A model generated the notes under the pieces. It worked only from the letters and a program-made list of their open reading frames with translations, did not search any database and was not told the origin of the DNA. A DNA stretch of 64,000 bases from Nocardioides alkalitolerans DSM 16699 (GTDB taxonomy: Bacteria; Actinomycetota; Actinomycetes; Propionibacteriales; Nocardioidaceae), in NCBI RefSeq assembly GCF_000426525.1, contig NZ_KE384533.1, positions 970,562 to 1,034,561 of the forward strand, read 5' to 3'. Position numbers and translations under genes: made by a program. The stretch's first letter is position 1; every line of letters starts with the position of its first letter. Below are positions 1 through 8,914 of this stretch, piece after piece.

Positions 1-3000
1 TCGGGCGTCACGTCCGGGCCCGGGATGCGGTTCTCGAGGTACTTCCCGAGGTCGCGCAGCAGCGGCGTCGCCTGGGTGGCGCTGGTGAGGTAGTTGAGCT
101 GGTACTCCTCGGGCACCTCGCCGAGCAGGGAGCGCCGGTAGTCGACGACGACGATCTGCGCCTCCTTCGGCGTCCGGGTGCGGACGATCTCCTGGATGTA
201 GGAGCGGAGCAGCGCGCTCTTGCCCGACCGTCCGTCGCCGAAGACGAGCAGGTGGGGCTCGGCGTCGACGTCGAGCCCGATCGGGGCGAGCTCCTTCTCG
301 TTCACGCCGAGCAGGACCCGGCCGCTGTCGGCCAGCGTGCGCTCGCCGTCGGCGATCGTGCCGGCCTGCCGCACGACCTGCTCGAGGTCGATGCGCTCGG
401 GCAGGAGACGCAGCTTGGGACCGGTCGGCCCGGTCCACGCCTGGCTAACGCGGGTGATGAGGTCGTCGACGCCGTCGCCGACGCTGCTCGCGTCGCCGTT
501 GCCGTCGACGCGGGGGAGCGCGCCGAGGAAGTGCAGCTTGCCGGGCACGAGACCGCGGCCGGGGCGACCGGAGGGCACCAGGGCGGCGACCTTGCGGTCG
601 ATCTCGGAGTCGATCGGGTCGCCGAGGCGCAGCTCGAGCCGCGTGCCGAAGATGTCGCGCATGGCGGCGCGGAAGTCGGGCCAGCGCGACGCCCCGACGA
701 TGAGGTGGAGGCCGAAGGTGAGACCGCGACCGGCGAGCTGCTGCAGCTCCATCTCGAGGTCGTCGAAGTCGGAGCGCAGCGTGCTCCAGCCGTCGACGAC
801 GAGGAAGATGTCGCCGTACCCGTCGTCCGCCCGGCCCTCGCGCCGACGCGAGCGGTAGGTCTCGATGGAGTCGATGCCGTTGGCGCGGAAGTAGGCCTCG
901 CGACGGTCGACCACGCCGCGCACCTCGGCCACGATGCGTCGTACGACGTCGGGCTCCGAGCGCGTGCCCACGCCGCTGACGTGGGGCAGGCGGGTCAGGG
1001 GCGCGAACGTGCCGCCGCCGAAGTCGAGCACGAAGACCTGCGACTCGAGCGGCGTGGTCGCGAGCGCCGTGCTGGTGACGATCGTGCGGAGCAGGGTGCT
1101 CTTGCCGCTGCGGGGGCCGCCGACGACGGCGACGTGGCCGCCCGCGCCCGCCATGTTGATGGTGAGCGTGTCGCGGCGCTGCTCGCGCGGCCGGTCGACG
1201 GTGCCCAGCGGCACGACGAGCCCGCCGTACTCGCGCCACTGCGGCGAGACGAGGCCGAGGTCCGGGTGCACGGCGAGGTCGGGCATGAGCTGGTCGAGCG
1301 TGTCGGGCACGTCGAGCGGCGGCAGCCAGACCTGGTGGGCCGCCGGGCCGTGACCGACCATGCGGCCGACGGCGATGTCGAGCAGGGACGCCTGCTCCCC
1401 CTGCTGCGTGGGCGCGGGGGTGGGGGCGGCGACCTCCTCCTCGACGGGCTCGAGGGTCTGCACCTCGGAGATGGTGAAGGGGAGGATGCCGCGCACGTTG
1501 CCGCCCTCGTCGCGTCGTACGACGCGGGTGTTCGGCGGGGGACCGGAGACGTAGGCGGCCTTGAACTTCAGCAGCGTCGACTGGTCGGGCTTGAGGTAGC
1601 CGAGACCCGGGACGGCGGGCAGCTCGTAGGCGTCGGGCACGCCGAGGACGGCGCGGGACTCGCCGGCGGAGAAGGTGCGGAGACCGACTCGGTAGGAGAG
1701 GTGGGACTCCAGGCCGCGCAGGCGGCCCTCCTCGAGCCGCTGCGAGGCGAGCAGGAGGTGGAGGCCGAGGGACCGGCCGAGGCGGCCGACGGCGACGAAG
1801 AGGTCGATGAACTCCGGCTTGGCGCTCAGCATCTCGGAGAACTCGTCGACGACGAGGAAGAGCGAGGGCATCGGCGCGAGGTCCTCGCCCGCGGCCCGGG
1901 CCTTCTCGTAGTCGCGGATCGAGGCGTAGTTGCCGGCCTCGCGCAGCAGCTCCTGGCGCCGGACCATCTCGCCCGACAGGGCGTCCTGCATGCGGTCGAC
2001 GAGCGTGAGCTCCTGGCTGAGGTTCGTGATGACGGCCGAGACGTGCGGCATCTCGGACATGCCGGCGAAGGTCGCGCCACCCTTGAAGTCGACCAGCACC
2101 ATGTTGAGCTGCTCCGACGAGTGGGTCATGGCGAGCCCGAGCACGAGCGTGCGGAGGAACTCCGACTTGCCGGAGCCGGTCGCGCCGATCACCAGGCCGT
2201 GGGGGCCCATGCCCTGCTGGGCGGACTCCTTGATGTCGAGGTGCACCATGCCGCCGTCGCCGATGCCGATCGGCACCCGCAGCCGGTCGCGCGCCGGGCG
2301 CGGACGCCAGGAGTGGGTCGTGTCGTAGGCGTGCACGTCGCCGAGGCCGAGGAGGTCCATGAAGTCGGCGGGGCCGGTGAGCTCGGCCGGGTTGGCGGCC
2401 TCGCCCCCGCCGCCGGCGGAGACGGTGTGGAGCGGCGTGAGGCGGCGCGCGAGCGCCTCGGCCGTGGCGAGGTCGCACTGGTCGCCGATGCCCACGACCG
2501 CGTCGGTGCGCATGCGGATGGCCTCGACGCGCAGGCGGCCCGACGGGTCGCGCCCGACGAGCTCGAGGCGCAGGCGCGAGGGGTCCTCGAGCTCCTCCCA
2601 CTGCGCGGGCAGGTCGATGACGGTGACGCCGTGGAGGCCGTCGGGCGGGATGACGTGGTTGCCGAGCGGCAGGTTGCCGCCGTCGACGACGAGCACGATG
2701 TGGGGCGTGGACGGGCGCTCGTCGGCGCCGAAGCGGGGCCGCTCCGCGAGGTCGGGGGGCAGCATCCGCGCGAGGTCGTCGATGGAGGTGCTCACCATGC
2801 GCATAGGGCCGACGGCGTCGGCCTCCTGCGCGCTCTGGGCGTGGGGCAGCCACTTCAGCCAGTCCCAGTGCTCGAGGTTGGCGTCCGAGCTGAGCACGGC
2901 CACGACCACCTGGTCGGGGTTGTGGAACGTGACGGCGCTGCAGACGAGCGAGCGGGCCAGCGACCGGGCCTCGTCCTCGGCGCCGCAGACCTCCACGCGG

Positions 3001-3647
3001 TCGAAGGCCCGCAGGTCGATCGAGGCCGGCAGGTCGGGCTGGATGCGGTGCACCACGAGCAGGCGGTGCAGCGCGGAGGCCGCCGCCGGGTCGACCTGGT
3101 CGATCGGGGCGCTCTCCGGCGGCACCAGCTCGACCGACAGCGGCTGGGCGCAGAGGCCCCAGCGCACCTGGAGGAAGTGCGGGTCGACGGTGGAGCGCTC
3201 CCAGAGGCGCGAGCGGTCCTCCGCCATCGCAGGCAGCGCGGTCGGTGCGGGGTGGTGCCACGTCAAGGCGCGCCGCTGGCGGTCGGCGGAGTCGCGGGCG
3301 GCCTTGCGGATGCCCGCGAGGTAGCGCAGGTACTCCGTGCGCGAGCCCGTGACCTGCTGGTTGCGCTGCTTGCGCTGCCGGTCGATCTGCACGGCGATGA
3401 AGCCGACGGTCGCGAAGAGGAACATGCCGGCGGCGAGCATGCTGCGCCCGCCGGTGCTGCCGCCCTGGCTGCTGAGCGAGGAGATGACGACGATCGAGCC
3501 GATGCTGCCGAGCATCGGGATCGCGTTCATCAGGACGCCGCTGGCGCCCTCGTGCTCGGTCAGCTCGGGTGGTGGCTGGAGCACGATCTGGCCGGTGGGC
3601 ACCTCAGGTGCCTCGATGCGCTGGCTGCTGCGCAACGTCGTGCTCAA
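1..3647 (-). CDS. eccC: Type VII secretion FtsK/SpoIIIE-type ATPase EccC (C-terminus beyond the window)
   Basis: This is the motor ATPase of an ESX secretion system, which binds WXG100 substrates and drives export at the inner membrane. The frame is open from a TTG at 3647 (preceded by GAGGGGG) to the left edge, giving 1215 codons. Two hydrophobic segments lie near residues 35-55 and 62-80. Three P-loop modules follow: GATGSGKSE near residue 488, GGPRSGKST near 843 and GDGRSGKSA near 1137. This is the fused EccCa-EccCb layout. Module 1 has a canonical Walker B (LFLVVDEFSEM); modules 2 and 3 are degenerate (LVVDGWS, VVVDYRRS), as is usual in the family. Roughly 100 residues of the third module are probably missing. 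The gene is divergent from the rest of the ESX locus; a TATCAT -10 at 3684-3689 could drive it. Confidence 0.95.
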   Translation of the reverse strand, partial: MSTTLRSSQRIEAPEVPTGQIVLQPPPELTEHEGASGVLMNAIPMLGSIGSIVVISSLSSQGGSTGGRSMLAAGMFLFATVGFIAVQIDRQRKQRNQQVTGSRTEYLRYLAGIRKAARDSADRQRRALTWHHPAPTALPAMAEDRSRLWERSTVDPHFLQVRWGLCAQPLSVELVPPESAPIDQVDPAAASALHRLLVVHRIQPDLPASIDLRAFDRVEVCGAEDEARSLARSLVCSAVTFHNPDQVVVAVLSSDANLEHWDWLKWLPHAQSAQEADAVGPMRMVSTSIDDLARMLPPDLAERPRFGADERPSTPHIVLVVDGGNLPLGNHVIPPDGLHGVTVIDLPAQWEELEDPSRLRLELVGRDPSGRLRVEAIRMRTDAVVGIGDQCDLATAEALARRLTPLHTVSAGGGGEAANPAELTGPADFMDLLGLGDVHAYDTTHSWRPRPARDRLRVPIGIGDGGMVHLDIKESAQQGMGPHGLVIGATGSGKSEFLRTLVLGLAMTHSSEQLNMVLVDFKGGATFAGMSEMPHVSAVITNLSQELTLVDRMQDALSGEMVRRQELLREAGNYASIRDYEKARAAGEDLAPMPSLFLVVDEFSEMLSAKPEFIDLFVAVGRLGRSLGLHLLLASQRLEEGRLRGLESHLSYRVGLRTFSAGESRAVLGVPDAYELPAVPGLGYLKPDQSTLLKFKAAYVSGPPPNTRVVRRDEGGNVRGILPFTISEVQTLEPVEEEVAAPTPAPTQQGEQASLLDIAVGRMVGHGPAAHQVWLPPLDVPDTLDQLMPDLAVHPDLGLVSPQWREYGGLVVPLGTVDRPREQRRDTLTINMAGAGGHVAVVGGPRSGKSTLLRTIVTSTALATTPLESQVFVLDFGGGTFAPLTRLPHVSGVGTRSEPDVVRRIVAEVRGVVDRREAYFRANGIDSIETYRSRRREGRADDGYGDIFLVVDGWSTLRSDFDDLEMELQQLAGRGLTFGLHLIVGASRWPDFRAAMRDIFGTRLELRLGDPIDSEIDRKVAALVPSGRPGRGLVPGKLHFLGALPRVDGNGDASSVGDGVDDLITRVSQAWTGPTGPKLRLLPERIDLEQVVRQAGTIADGERTLADSGRVLLGVNEKELAPIGLDVDAEPHLLVFGDGRSGKSALLRSYIQEIVRTRTPKEAQIVVVDYRRSLLGEVPEEYQLNYLTSATQATPLLRDLGKYLENRIPGPDVTP

Positions 3648-3683
3648 GCGGTCCCCCTCGTGTCGCCAAGCGCGGTGGAGGTG

Positions 3684-3717
3684 ATGATAGGTGCCGCCCC
3701 CGACCACCGACTACCCT
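3684..3717. promoter_or_regulatory. Divergent promoters between eccC and the eccD-like gene
   Basis: The 136-bp spacer holds TATCAT on the minus strand (3684-3689), which would give eccC a leader of about 30 nt, and TACCCT on the plus strand (3712-3717) for the eccD-like gene. Assigned by eye from -10 consensus only. Confidence 0.4.
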
Positions 3718-3783
3718 GCTGCGCAGCACCGGGGTGCCTGCCGCACGCGGGTGGTCCGACGGGTACGACGAGGGGGCGAGTCG

Positions 3784-5148
3784 ATGACCGAGGCCGTGAC
3801 CGGCTCGGCGGCGGGGGAGAACATCGCGCTGAGCGTCCACGGGGACGCAGGCGTCCTCGACCTCCTGGTCCCCGACGGTGCCTCCGCCCTGGACGTCTCC
3901 CGCGAGTACGCCAAGCAGGTCGGGGCCACCGCCCTGCCCCGCCTGCACGACCAGCGCGGTACGGCGCTGCCCGCCGGCGTCGCGCTCGGCGACCTCGGGA
4001 TGCGCTCCGGCGTGGTGCTCGTCGCGACGTACGCCGACACCCCCGAGCCGCAGCCCGCCCGCCGCGGGGAGACGACGACCGCTGAGGGTCGCGCCCTGCC
4101 GGGGCCGCTCACCGGGATGGTGCTCGGCATCGCCGGCGTGGCGGGCCTCCTCGCCGGGGTCTTCGCCGCCCTCGCGGGCGACGTCGACGAACGGCTGGTC
4201 GTCTCGATCCTGCTCGCCGCCGCGTTCCTCGCGGTCCTGCCCGTGGGGCGCCTCGCGCGCCAGCGGGTGGTCACGGCCCCGGTCTTCGGTGCCGCGGCCG
4301 CGCTCGTCCTGGTGTGGGACCCGGCGTCGGCCCGCCTGCCGATGGTGCTCGGTGTGACCCTCCTGGGCGGCGCCGTCGTCGCAGCCGTCGGTCGGGCGCT
4401 CACCGACGAGGAGGACGAGGTCCTCCGCGTCTGGATCGTCGCGGGCCTGGCGGTCTTCGTCGTCGCCGGTGTCGCGGCCGTGCTCGGCGCCCCCGAGCGC
4501 ATCGTCTGGGCGACCCTGCTCCTGCTCGCGATGTTCGCCGGCCGCTTCGTGCCGGGGATCGCCGTCGACGTGCCCGACCAGGCGCTGGTCGACCTCGAGC
4601 GCCTCGCCGTCACCGCGTGGTCGGCCCGCGACCGTACGGCGAGCCGCCGCTCCCGCACGGTGATCCGCCGGCCCGCCGTGGCCCGGGTGGTCGAGCGTGG
4701 CTCGCGCATCGTCACCGCGGCCTGCGCCGCGGTCCTCGTCGTCACGCTCGTCTCCGCCCCCATGGTGCTGCGCACCACGCGCCTCGCGCTCGACGAGATC
4801 GGCGCCCCGCTCCTCGTCGCGTGCATCGGCGCGACCCAGCTGCTCGTCGCGCGCAGCTACCGCCACGCCGCCGCCCGGCTCCTGCTGCGGGCCGCGGGAC
4901 TGTGGTGCCTGGCGTGCGTCCTCGTCGTCCTCGTGGTCGAGCACGGGTGGTCGGGCCGGGTCGCGCTGGTGAGCGTCGGCCTCGGCCTGGTGGTCGTCGC
5001 GGCGGCCGTCGCCACGGGCCGCGGCTGGCGCTCCGTGTGGTGGTCGCGCCGCGCCGAGATCGCGGAGTCGCTCACCGGCGCGCTCGCCATTCCCGCCTTC
5101 GTCGTCACCGTCGGCCTTTTCCGCAGGATCTGGGAAATCGTGAGCTGA
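3784..5148 (+). CDS. eccD: EccD-like type VII secretion membrane protein (YukD-like domain plus 11 TM)
   Basis: A 454-residue protein with an N-terminal ubiquitin-like YukD/EsaB domain (about residues 8-80) and then 11 hydrophobic helices. A long basic cytoplasmic loop after helix 6 contains VDLERLAVTAWSARD. In ESX systems EccD lines the membrane vestibule as a dimer. The start is the ATG at 3784 after GGGGGCGAG; an earlier in-frame ATG at 3691 would add an Arg-rich tail that does not look genuine. It is the first gene of the unit running through the two WXG100 genes. It is not a duplicate of the second EccD at 6068: the two share architecture, but by eye the sequences are divergent. It could instead be named EsaB/YukD-family protein. 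Confidence 0.85.
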   Translation: MTEAVTGSAAGENIALSVHGDAGVLDLLVPDGASALDVSREYAKQVGATALPRLHDQRGTALPAGVALGDLGMRSGVVLVATYADTPEPQPARRGETTTAEGRALPGPLTGMVLGIAGVAGLLAGVFAALAGDVDERLVVSILLAAAFLAVLPVGRLARQRVVTAPVFGAAAALVLVWDPASARLPMVLGVTLLGGAVVAAVGRALTDEEDEVLRVWIVAGLAVFVVAGVAAVLGAPERIVWATLLLLAMFAGRFVPGIAVDVPDQALVDLERLAVTAWSARDRTASRRSRTVIRRPAVARVVERGSRIVTAACAAVLVVTLVSAPMVLRTTRLALDEIGAPLLVACIGATQLLVARSYRHAAARLLLRAAGLWCLACVLVVLVVEHGWSGRVALVSVGLGLVVVAAAVATGRGWRSVWWSRRAEIAESLTGALAIPAFVVTVGLFRRIWEIVS

Positions 5149-5285
5149 CGTGTTTATGGGGTGAAGCCCCGGGGGTACACACCTGCCAGTCCGGGAGATC
5201 GGGACGTCCCCCGGGCAGTGAGACACCACCACGAACACGACACTCGGGCGGCCGTTCGTCGCCTCGGGACAACGAAGGAGACGGC

Positions 5286-5600
5286 ATGTCCGAGAACATG
5301 AAGATGGGTGAAGGCACACTCATCAGCGCCGGTCAGATGGTCATCGAGGCCAAGGCCGACTTCAACCAGAAGTCGAACGCCCTCGCCTCGCAGATCCAGG
5401 GCATGGCCAACCGCTGGCAGGGCCAGGGTGGCGCGGCGTTCCAGACGCTCATCGTCCAGTGGGGCGAGAAGCAGCGCACGATCACCAACGCGCTGGAGAA
5501 CTTCGAGCGGTCGCTGACCGACACCGACCGCGACACGACGTCGACCGACTCCGGTCAGTCCGACACGTTCACCAGCCACCTCAGCCGCCTCGACGGCTGA
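5286..5600 (+). CDS. WXG100 family secreted protein (ESAT-6-like), first of pair
   Basis: A 104-residue ESAT-6/CFP-10-type protein, exported by ESX as a helical hairpin, usually dimerised with the partner gene next to it. The WXG turn is W44-Q-G46. The N-terminal half (residues 10-40) and C-terminal half (50-85) are both predicted amphipathic helices, followed by a Thr/Ser/Asp-rich tail. No YxxxD/E export motif is visible, so the partner at 5632 probably carries the signal. The start at 5286 follows GAAGGAG with good spacing. It lies 137 bp after the eccD-like gene, in a spacer with small GC-rich hairpins, and 31 bp before the second WXG100 gene. Confidence 0.93.
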   Translation: MSENMKMGEGTLISAGQMVIEAKADFNQKSNALASQIQGMANRWQGQGGAAFQTLIVQWGEKQRTITNALENFERSLTDTDRDTTSTDSGQSDTFTSHLSRLDG

Positions 5601-5631
5601 CCCCGAACCCGACAGAACACAGGAGATGACG

Positions 5632-5931
5632 ATGAGTGACGGCAGCGGCCTGACAGTTGACCACGGCACCCTCGAGGCGACGGCGCAGGACCTCGTCGCC
5701 GCAGCTCGCCAGATCGAGGCGCGCCTCGACCGCCTCGAGCAGGAGCTCGCGCCCCTCCGCTCGGAGTGGAGCGGTAACGCGCAGGAGGCCTACGTCCGCG
5801 CCAAGGCGATCTGGGACCAGGAGATGACGCGCATGATCGAGCTCCTCCAGGCCACCAGCAACTCGGTGACGAACTCGAACGCGGAGTACCGCGCGGCCGA
5901 CCGCCGCGGCGCCGACCGCTTCCCGGCCTGA
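5632..5931 (+). CDS. WXG100 family secreted protein (CFP-10-like), second of pair
   Basis: A 99-residue WXG100 protein with the turn W46-S-G48 and a C-terminal Y86-R-A-A-D90, matching the YxxxD/E type VII export signal. This makes it the likely signal-carrying partner of the preceding protein. Two starts are possible. The ATG at 5626 abuts AGGAG, whereas the ATG at 5632 has AGGAG six bases upstream, so 5632 is preferred. A strong hairpin directly after the stop separates this pair from the next EccD gene, which would let the substrate genes be expressed more highly than the machinery. Confidence 0.93.
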   Translation: MSDGSGLTVDHGTLEATAQDLVAAARQIEARLDRLEQELAPLRSEWSGNAQEAYVRAKAIWDQEMTRMIELLQATSNSVTNSNAEYRAADRRGADRFPA

Positions 5932-5941
5932 TCCACCGGAC

Positions 5942-5980
5942 CCGCCCCGACCTCCTCGAGGTCGGGGCGGTTCTGTGTTT
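5942..5980 (+). terminator. Rho-independent-like terminator after the WXG100 pair
   Basis: A perfect 13-bp stem (CCGCCCCGACCTC at 5942-5954 with its complement at 5958-5970), a 3-nt loop, then TTCTGTGTTT. This is one of the few hairpins in the window with a T-rich tail. Confidence 0.85.
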
Positions 5981-6025
5981 CCGTCGACCCGGGTCGGCCG
6001 CCGCTCGCGGAGGCCGCCCCACCGG

Positions 6026-6031
6026 TAGCAT
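6026..6031 (+). promoter_or_regulatory. Candidate -10 (TAGCAT) for the second eccD
   Basis: TAGCAT lies 36 bp before the eccD start and downstream of the terminator, so eccD-eccB-mycP may have their own promoter. Confidence 0.4.
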
Positions 6032-6067
6032 GCGTTCGCCGTCGGACGCGCAGAGGGGGACTGACGC

Positions 6068-7420
6068 ATGAGCCAGTCACAGCTGGGGACCTCGGGCCTG
6101 GTCCGGGTGACCGTGGTCTCGGGTCGACGACGGGTCGATCTCGTGCTGCCGGCCGCCGTGCCGGTCGCCGAGCTCGTGCCCGAGCTCGCCCGCAGCGTCG
6201 GGCTCCTCGACGCCGCGACGGTCTACGGCGGCTACCGCCTCGTCACCCACGACGGTCGCGAGCTGGCGCACGACGCCGGGCTCACGATCCAGGGCGTCGA
6301 GGACGGCGGGCTTCTCACCGTCACCGCGGGCGTCGACGACGAGCCGCCGCGCGTGTACGACGACGTCGTCGAGGCGATGACGGACGTCGTGGAGCGCGAG
6401 CTCAAGCCGTGGGAGCCGGCCGCGGGGCGTCGTACGGCGCTCGGCGCAGCCGCGATGCTGCTCCTCGTCGGCGCGGCCTCCCTCCTCCTCCAGGAGGACC
6501 GCCTGCTCGCCGCCGTCGGCGCGACGGCCGTCGCGGTCGTGCTCGCCGCCGCCGCCGTGGTGCTCTCGCGCGTGCAGCAGGAGCGGCAGGCCGCGGTCGT
6601 CCTGGGCCTCGTGGCCTCGGTGTACGGCGGCGTGGCCGGCCACCTCTTCGCCGACGGCGAGCCGCTGCTGGGCATGGGGGCGGCGTACGTCGGTCTCGGC
6701 GTGCTCGGCGTGGCCCTCGCGGTCGTGGTGGGTCTCGACGACGGACGACCGCTGCTGGCCCCGCCGATCCTGGTGGGCTCGCTGCTCGCGATCGGCGGCT
6801 GGGTCCTCGACGTCACCGACCTCGGCGCGGCCGAAGTGCTGAGCGGCGTCATGGTCTTCGTCGTGATCTCCGGCAGCGTCTTCCCGTGGCTGGCCCTCAG
6901 CGCCACCGGCACGCGCGTCGACCAGATCGCCACGGTCGAGGACATCACGAACGACCCCGACGACATCGACGCCGCCCGCGTCGTCCGCGACGCCCGCACG
7001 GCGCACGAGATCCTCGTCGGCATCTCGGCCTCCGTCGGCACGCTGGTGGTGCTCATCAGCCCGCTGGCCGTCTCGCTCGGCATCGTCGGCACGGTCCTCG
7101 CCGTCCTCTGCTGCGCCACCGTCATGCTGCGCACGCGGCAGTACCGCACGGGGCTCGAGGTGCTGGTCGGCCTCGTCTCCGGGATCGTCGGGCTGCTCGT
7201 CGTCGCGGCCACCGTGCTGCTCGGCGAGCCCGACTGGCGCCCCGCCACCGCCGTCGTGCTCGCCGCCGGCGGTGGTCTCATCCTGCTCGGCAGCCTCTTC
7301 CCGAAGCCGCCGTCGGTGCGGCGCGGACGCCTGGGCGACATGGTCGAGACGCTCGCGCTCGTCGCCCTGCTGCCGCTGCTGGTCGTCGCGGTCGGCGTCG
7401 TCGACCTGATCGGGGGCTGA
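6068..7420 (+). CDS. eccD: Type VII secretion integral membrane protein EccD
   Basis: A 450-residue protein with an N-terminal YukD-like domain (about residues 10-90) and 11 hydrophobic helices from about residue 122. An acidic cytoplasmic loop follows helix 6 (VDQIATVEDITNDPDDID), typical of EccD. The ATG at 6068 is preceded by AGAGGGGG. The gene is followed after 6 bp by eccB, and eccB overlaps mycP, so the three form a compact operon encoding machinery. It is the second EccD-like protein of this locus. No EccE gene is seen on either side. Confidence 0.93.
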   Translation: MSQSQLGTSGLVRVTVVSGRRRVDLVLPAAVPVAELVPELARSVGLLDAATVYGGYRLVTHDGRELAHDAGLTIQGVEDGGLLTVTAGVDDEPPRVYDDVVEAMTDVVERELKPWEPAAGRRTALGAAAMLLLVGAASLLLQEDRLLAAVGATAVAVVLAAAAVVLSRVQQERQAAVVLGLVASVYGGVAGHLFADGEPLLGMGAAYVGLGVLGVALAVVVGLDDGRPLLAPPILVGSLLAIGGWVLDVTDLGAAEVLSGVMVFVVISGSVFPWLALSATGTRVDQIATVEDITNDPDDIDAARVVRDARTAHEILVGISASVGTLVVLISPLAVSLGIVGTVLAVLCCATVMLRTRQYRTGLEVLVGLVSGIVGLLVVAATVLLGEPDWRPATAVVLAAGGGLILLGSLFPKPPSVRRGRLGDMVETLALVALLPLLVVAVGVVDLIGG

Positions 7421-7426
7421 CGCGCC

Positions 7427-8914
7427 GTGGCCACCAAGCGCGACCTGGTCGAGGCCCACGGCTTCAGCCGTCGCCGGCTCGTCACGGCCTTCGTCAGCGG
7501 CGCCCCCGGCGGGCGGGAGGTCGAGCCGAGCCGCCCCGGACGCGCCATCATCGGAGGCGTCGCCCTCACCGTGCTGGTGCTCGCCGCGGCCGCGGTCGTC
7601 GGCTTCCTCAAGCCGCGGCCCGACGAGGGCTGGGCCGACAGCCAGGGCATGGTGATCGCCGAGGAGACGGGCGAGCAGTACATCGTGCAGCCCGACGAGG
7701 ACGGCGGCGACACCGTGCTCCTCCCGGTCGTCAACACCACGTCCGCCCGCCTCATCCTCGGCGACGAGCTCAGCCCGACGACGGTGCCCCAGGAGGACAT
7801 CGACGAGTACGACATCGTCGACGCCATCGGCATCCTCGGGGCGCCGACGTCCGTCCCGTCCGCCTCGCGGCTCGTCGACGACGGCTGGACCGCCTGCACG
7901 GGCGACTCGCAGGGGCTCCGGCTGAGCCTCGCCGACTCGCCGGGCGCTCAGCCCGACCTGGAGTCGTCGATCCTCGTGCAGTCGGGCGGCTTCTTCCACC
8001 TCCTCGCGTACGGCGAGCTCGACGCCCAGGGCCAGCCCCAGGTGTTCCGGATGCAGGTGGGTGCCGAGGACGGTGGGGTGATCGACCAGCTCCTCGGTGC
8101 GATCGGCAACCAGCTCTCCCGCGACGCCGCGATCGAGGTGCCGTCGACCTGGCTCAGCCTCTTCCCGGCCGCGCCCCCGCTGCTCCCCGACTCCATCGAC
8201 GTCGGGGAGGACCTCACCCGCCGGGGTCAGCCGATCGCCGCGGGCGTCCAGCTCGAGGGCGGCGTCGTACCCCGGGTCGGGATGGTCGTCGAGCAGCCGA
8301 ACGGCGAACGGGTCGTGCTCACGGACGAGAGCTACAACCTGCTGTCGCCGTTCGCGGCCGACGTGCAGGTCGCGCTGGCCGGGCAGGACCAGGTGCCGGT
8401 CGTGGCCTCGACGACCCTGGCCCGCGGCGCTGCCGCCTACCCGTCCGAGTGGCCCGACGAGCGCCCGGCCTCCACGAGCTCGGAGAGCTCGGTCTGCGCC
8501 GTCCTCCACACCGGCGCCTCGGGCGTGGCCGCCAGGGTGGGCCTCGCCTTCTTCCCCGACGAGACGGCCAGCGCGGAGGGTCTCGAGGCGACCCAGCGGG
8601 AGGCGCGCGTGCAGCGGGCCCGCGGTGCCGTCGTCCGCAGCGGCGGCTTCGGCGCGACCCCGCCCGGCAGCGCCTTCCTCGTCGACGCGCAGGGCATGCG
8701 CTACGAGCTCGCCGGCAACGCCATCAACCTGCTGGGGTACGACGTGGGGGACACCCCGGTCGTGCCCGACACGTGGATGGCCCCGTTCAACTGCGGTGTC
8801 GTGCTGGCGCGCGAGGAGGCGCTGAAGACGCTCTCCTCGGACCGTCAGGAGGAGCTGAGCTGTGAGCGGCCCTCCCCGGAGGACGAGGCAGCGGCGGCCG
8901 GAGCGGGCGGGTGA
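7427..8914 (+). CDS. eccB: Type VII secretion protein EccB
   Basis: A 495-residue protein that starts with a short cytoplasmic segment (MATKRDLVEAHGFSRRRLVTAF, characteristic of EccB), one membrane helix at about residues 40-60, and a large extracytoplasmic domain. EccB forms part of the membrane complex and its extracytoplasmic domains multimerise. Two Cys residues, in WTACTGDS and SSVCAVLH, could form a disulfide. The start is a GTG at 7427. The last four bases (GTGA) are shared with the start of mycP, indicating translational coupling. Confidence 0.93.
   Translation: MATKRDLVEAHGFSRRRLVTAFVSGAPGGREVEPSRPGRAIIGGVALTVLVLAAAAVVGFLKPRPDEGWADSQGMVIAEETGEQYIVQPDEDGGDTVLLPVVNTTSARLILGDELSPTTVPQEDIDEYDIVDAIGILGAPTSVPSASRLVDDGWTACTGDSQGLRLSLADSPGAQPDLESSILVQSGGFFHLLAYGELDAQGQPQVFRMQVGAEDGGVIDQLLGAIGNQLSRDAAIEVPSTWLSLFPAAPPLLPDSIDVGEDLTRRGQPIAAGVQLEGGVVPRVGMVVEQPNGERVVLTDESYNLLSPFAADVQVALAGQDQVPVVASTTLARGAAAYPSEWPDERPASTSSESSVCAVLHTGASGVAARVGLAFFPDETASAEGLEATQREARVQRARGAVVRSGGFGATPPGSAFLVDAQGMRYELAGNAINLLGYDVGDTPVVPDTWMAPFNCGVVLAREEALKTLSSDRQEELSCERPSPEDEAAAAGAGG

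Noticed and set aside
252..4085. A 1277-codon plus-strand frame
   Set aside because: It is the antisense of eccC; its Arg/Glu/Val/Gly-rich translation has no domain. Long shadow frames are expected in DNA this GC-rich.
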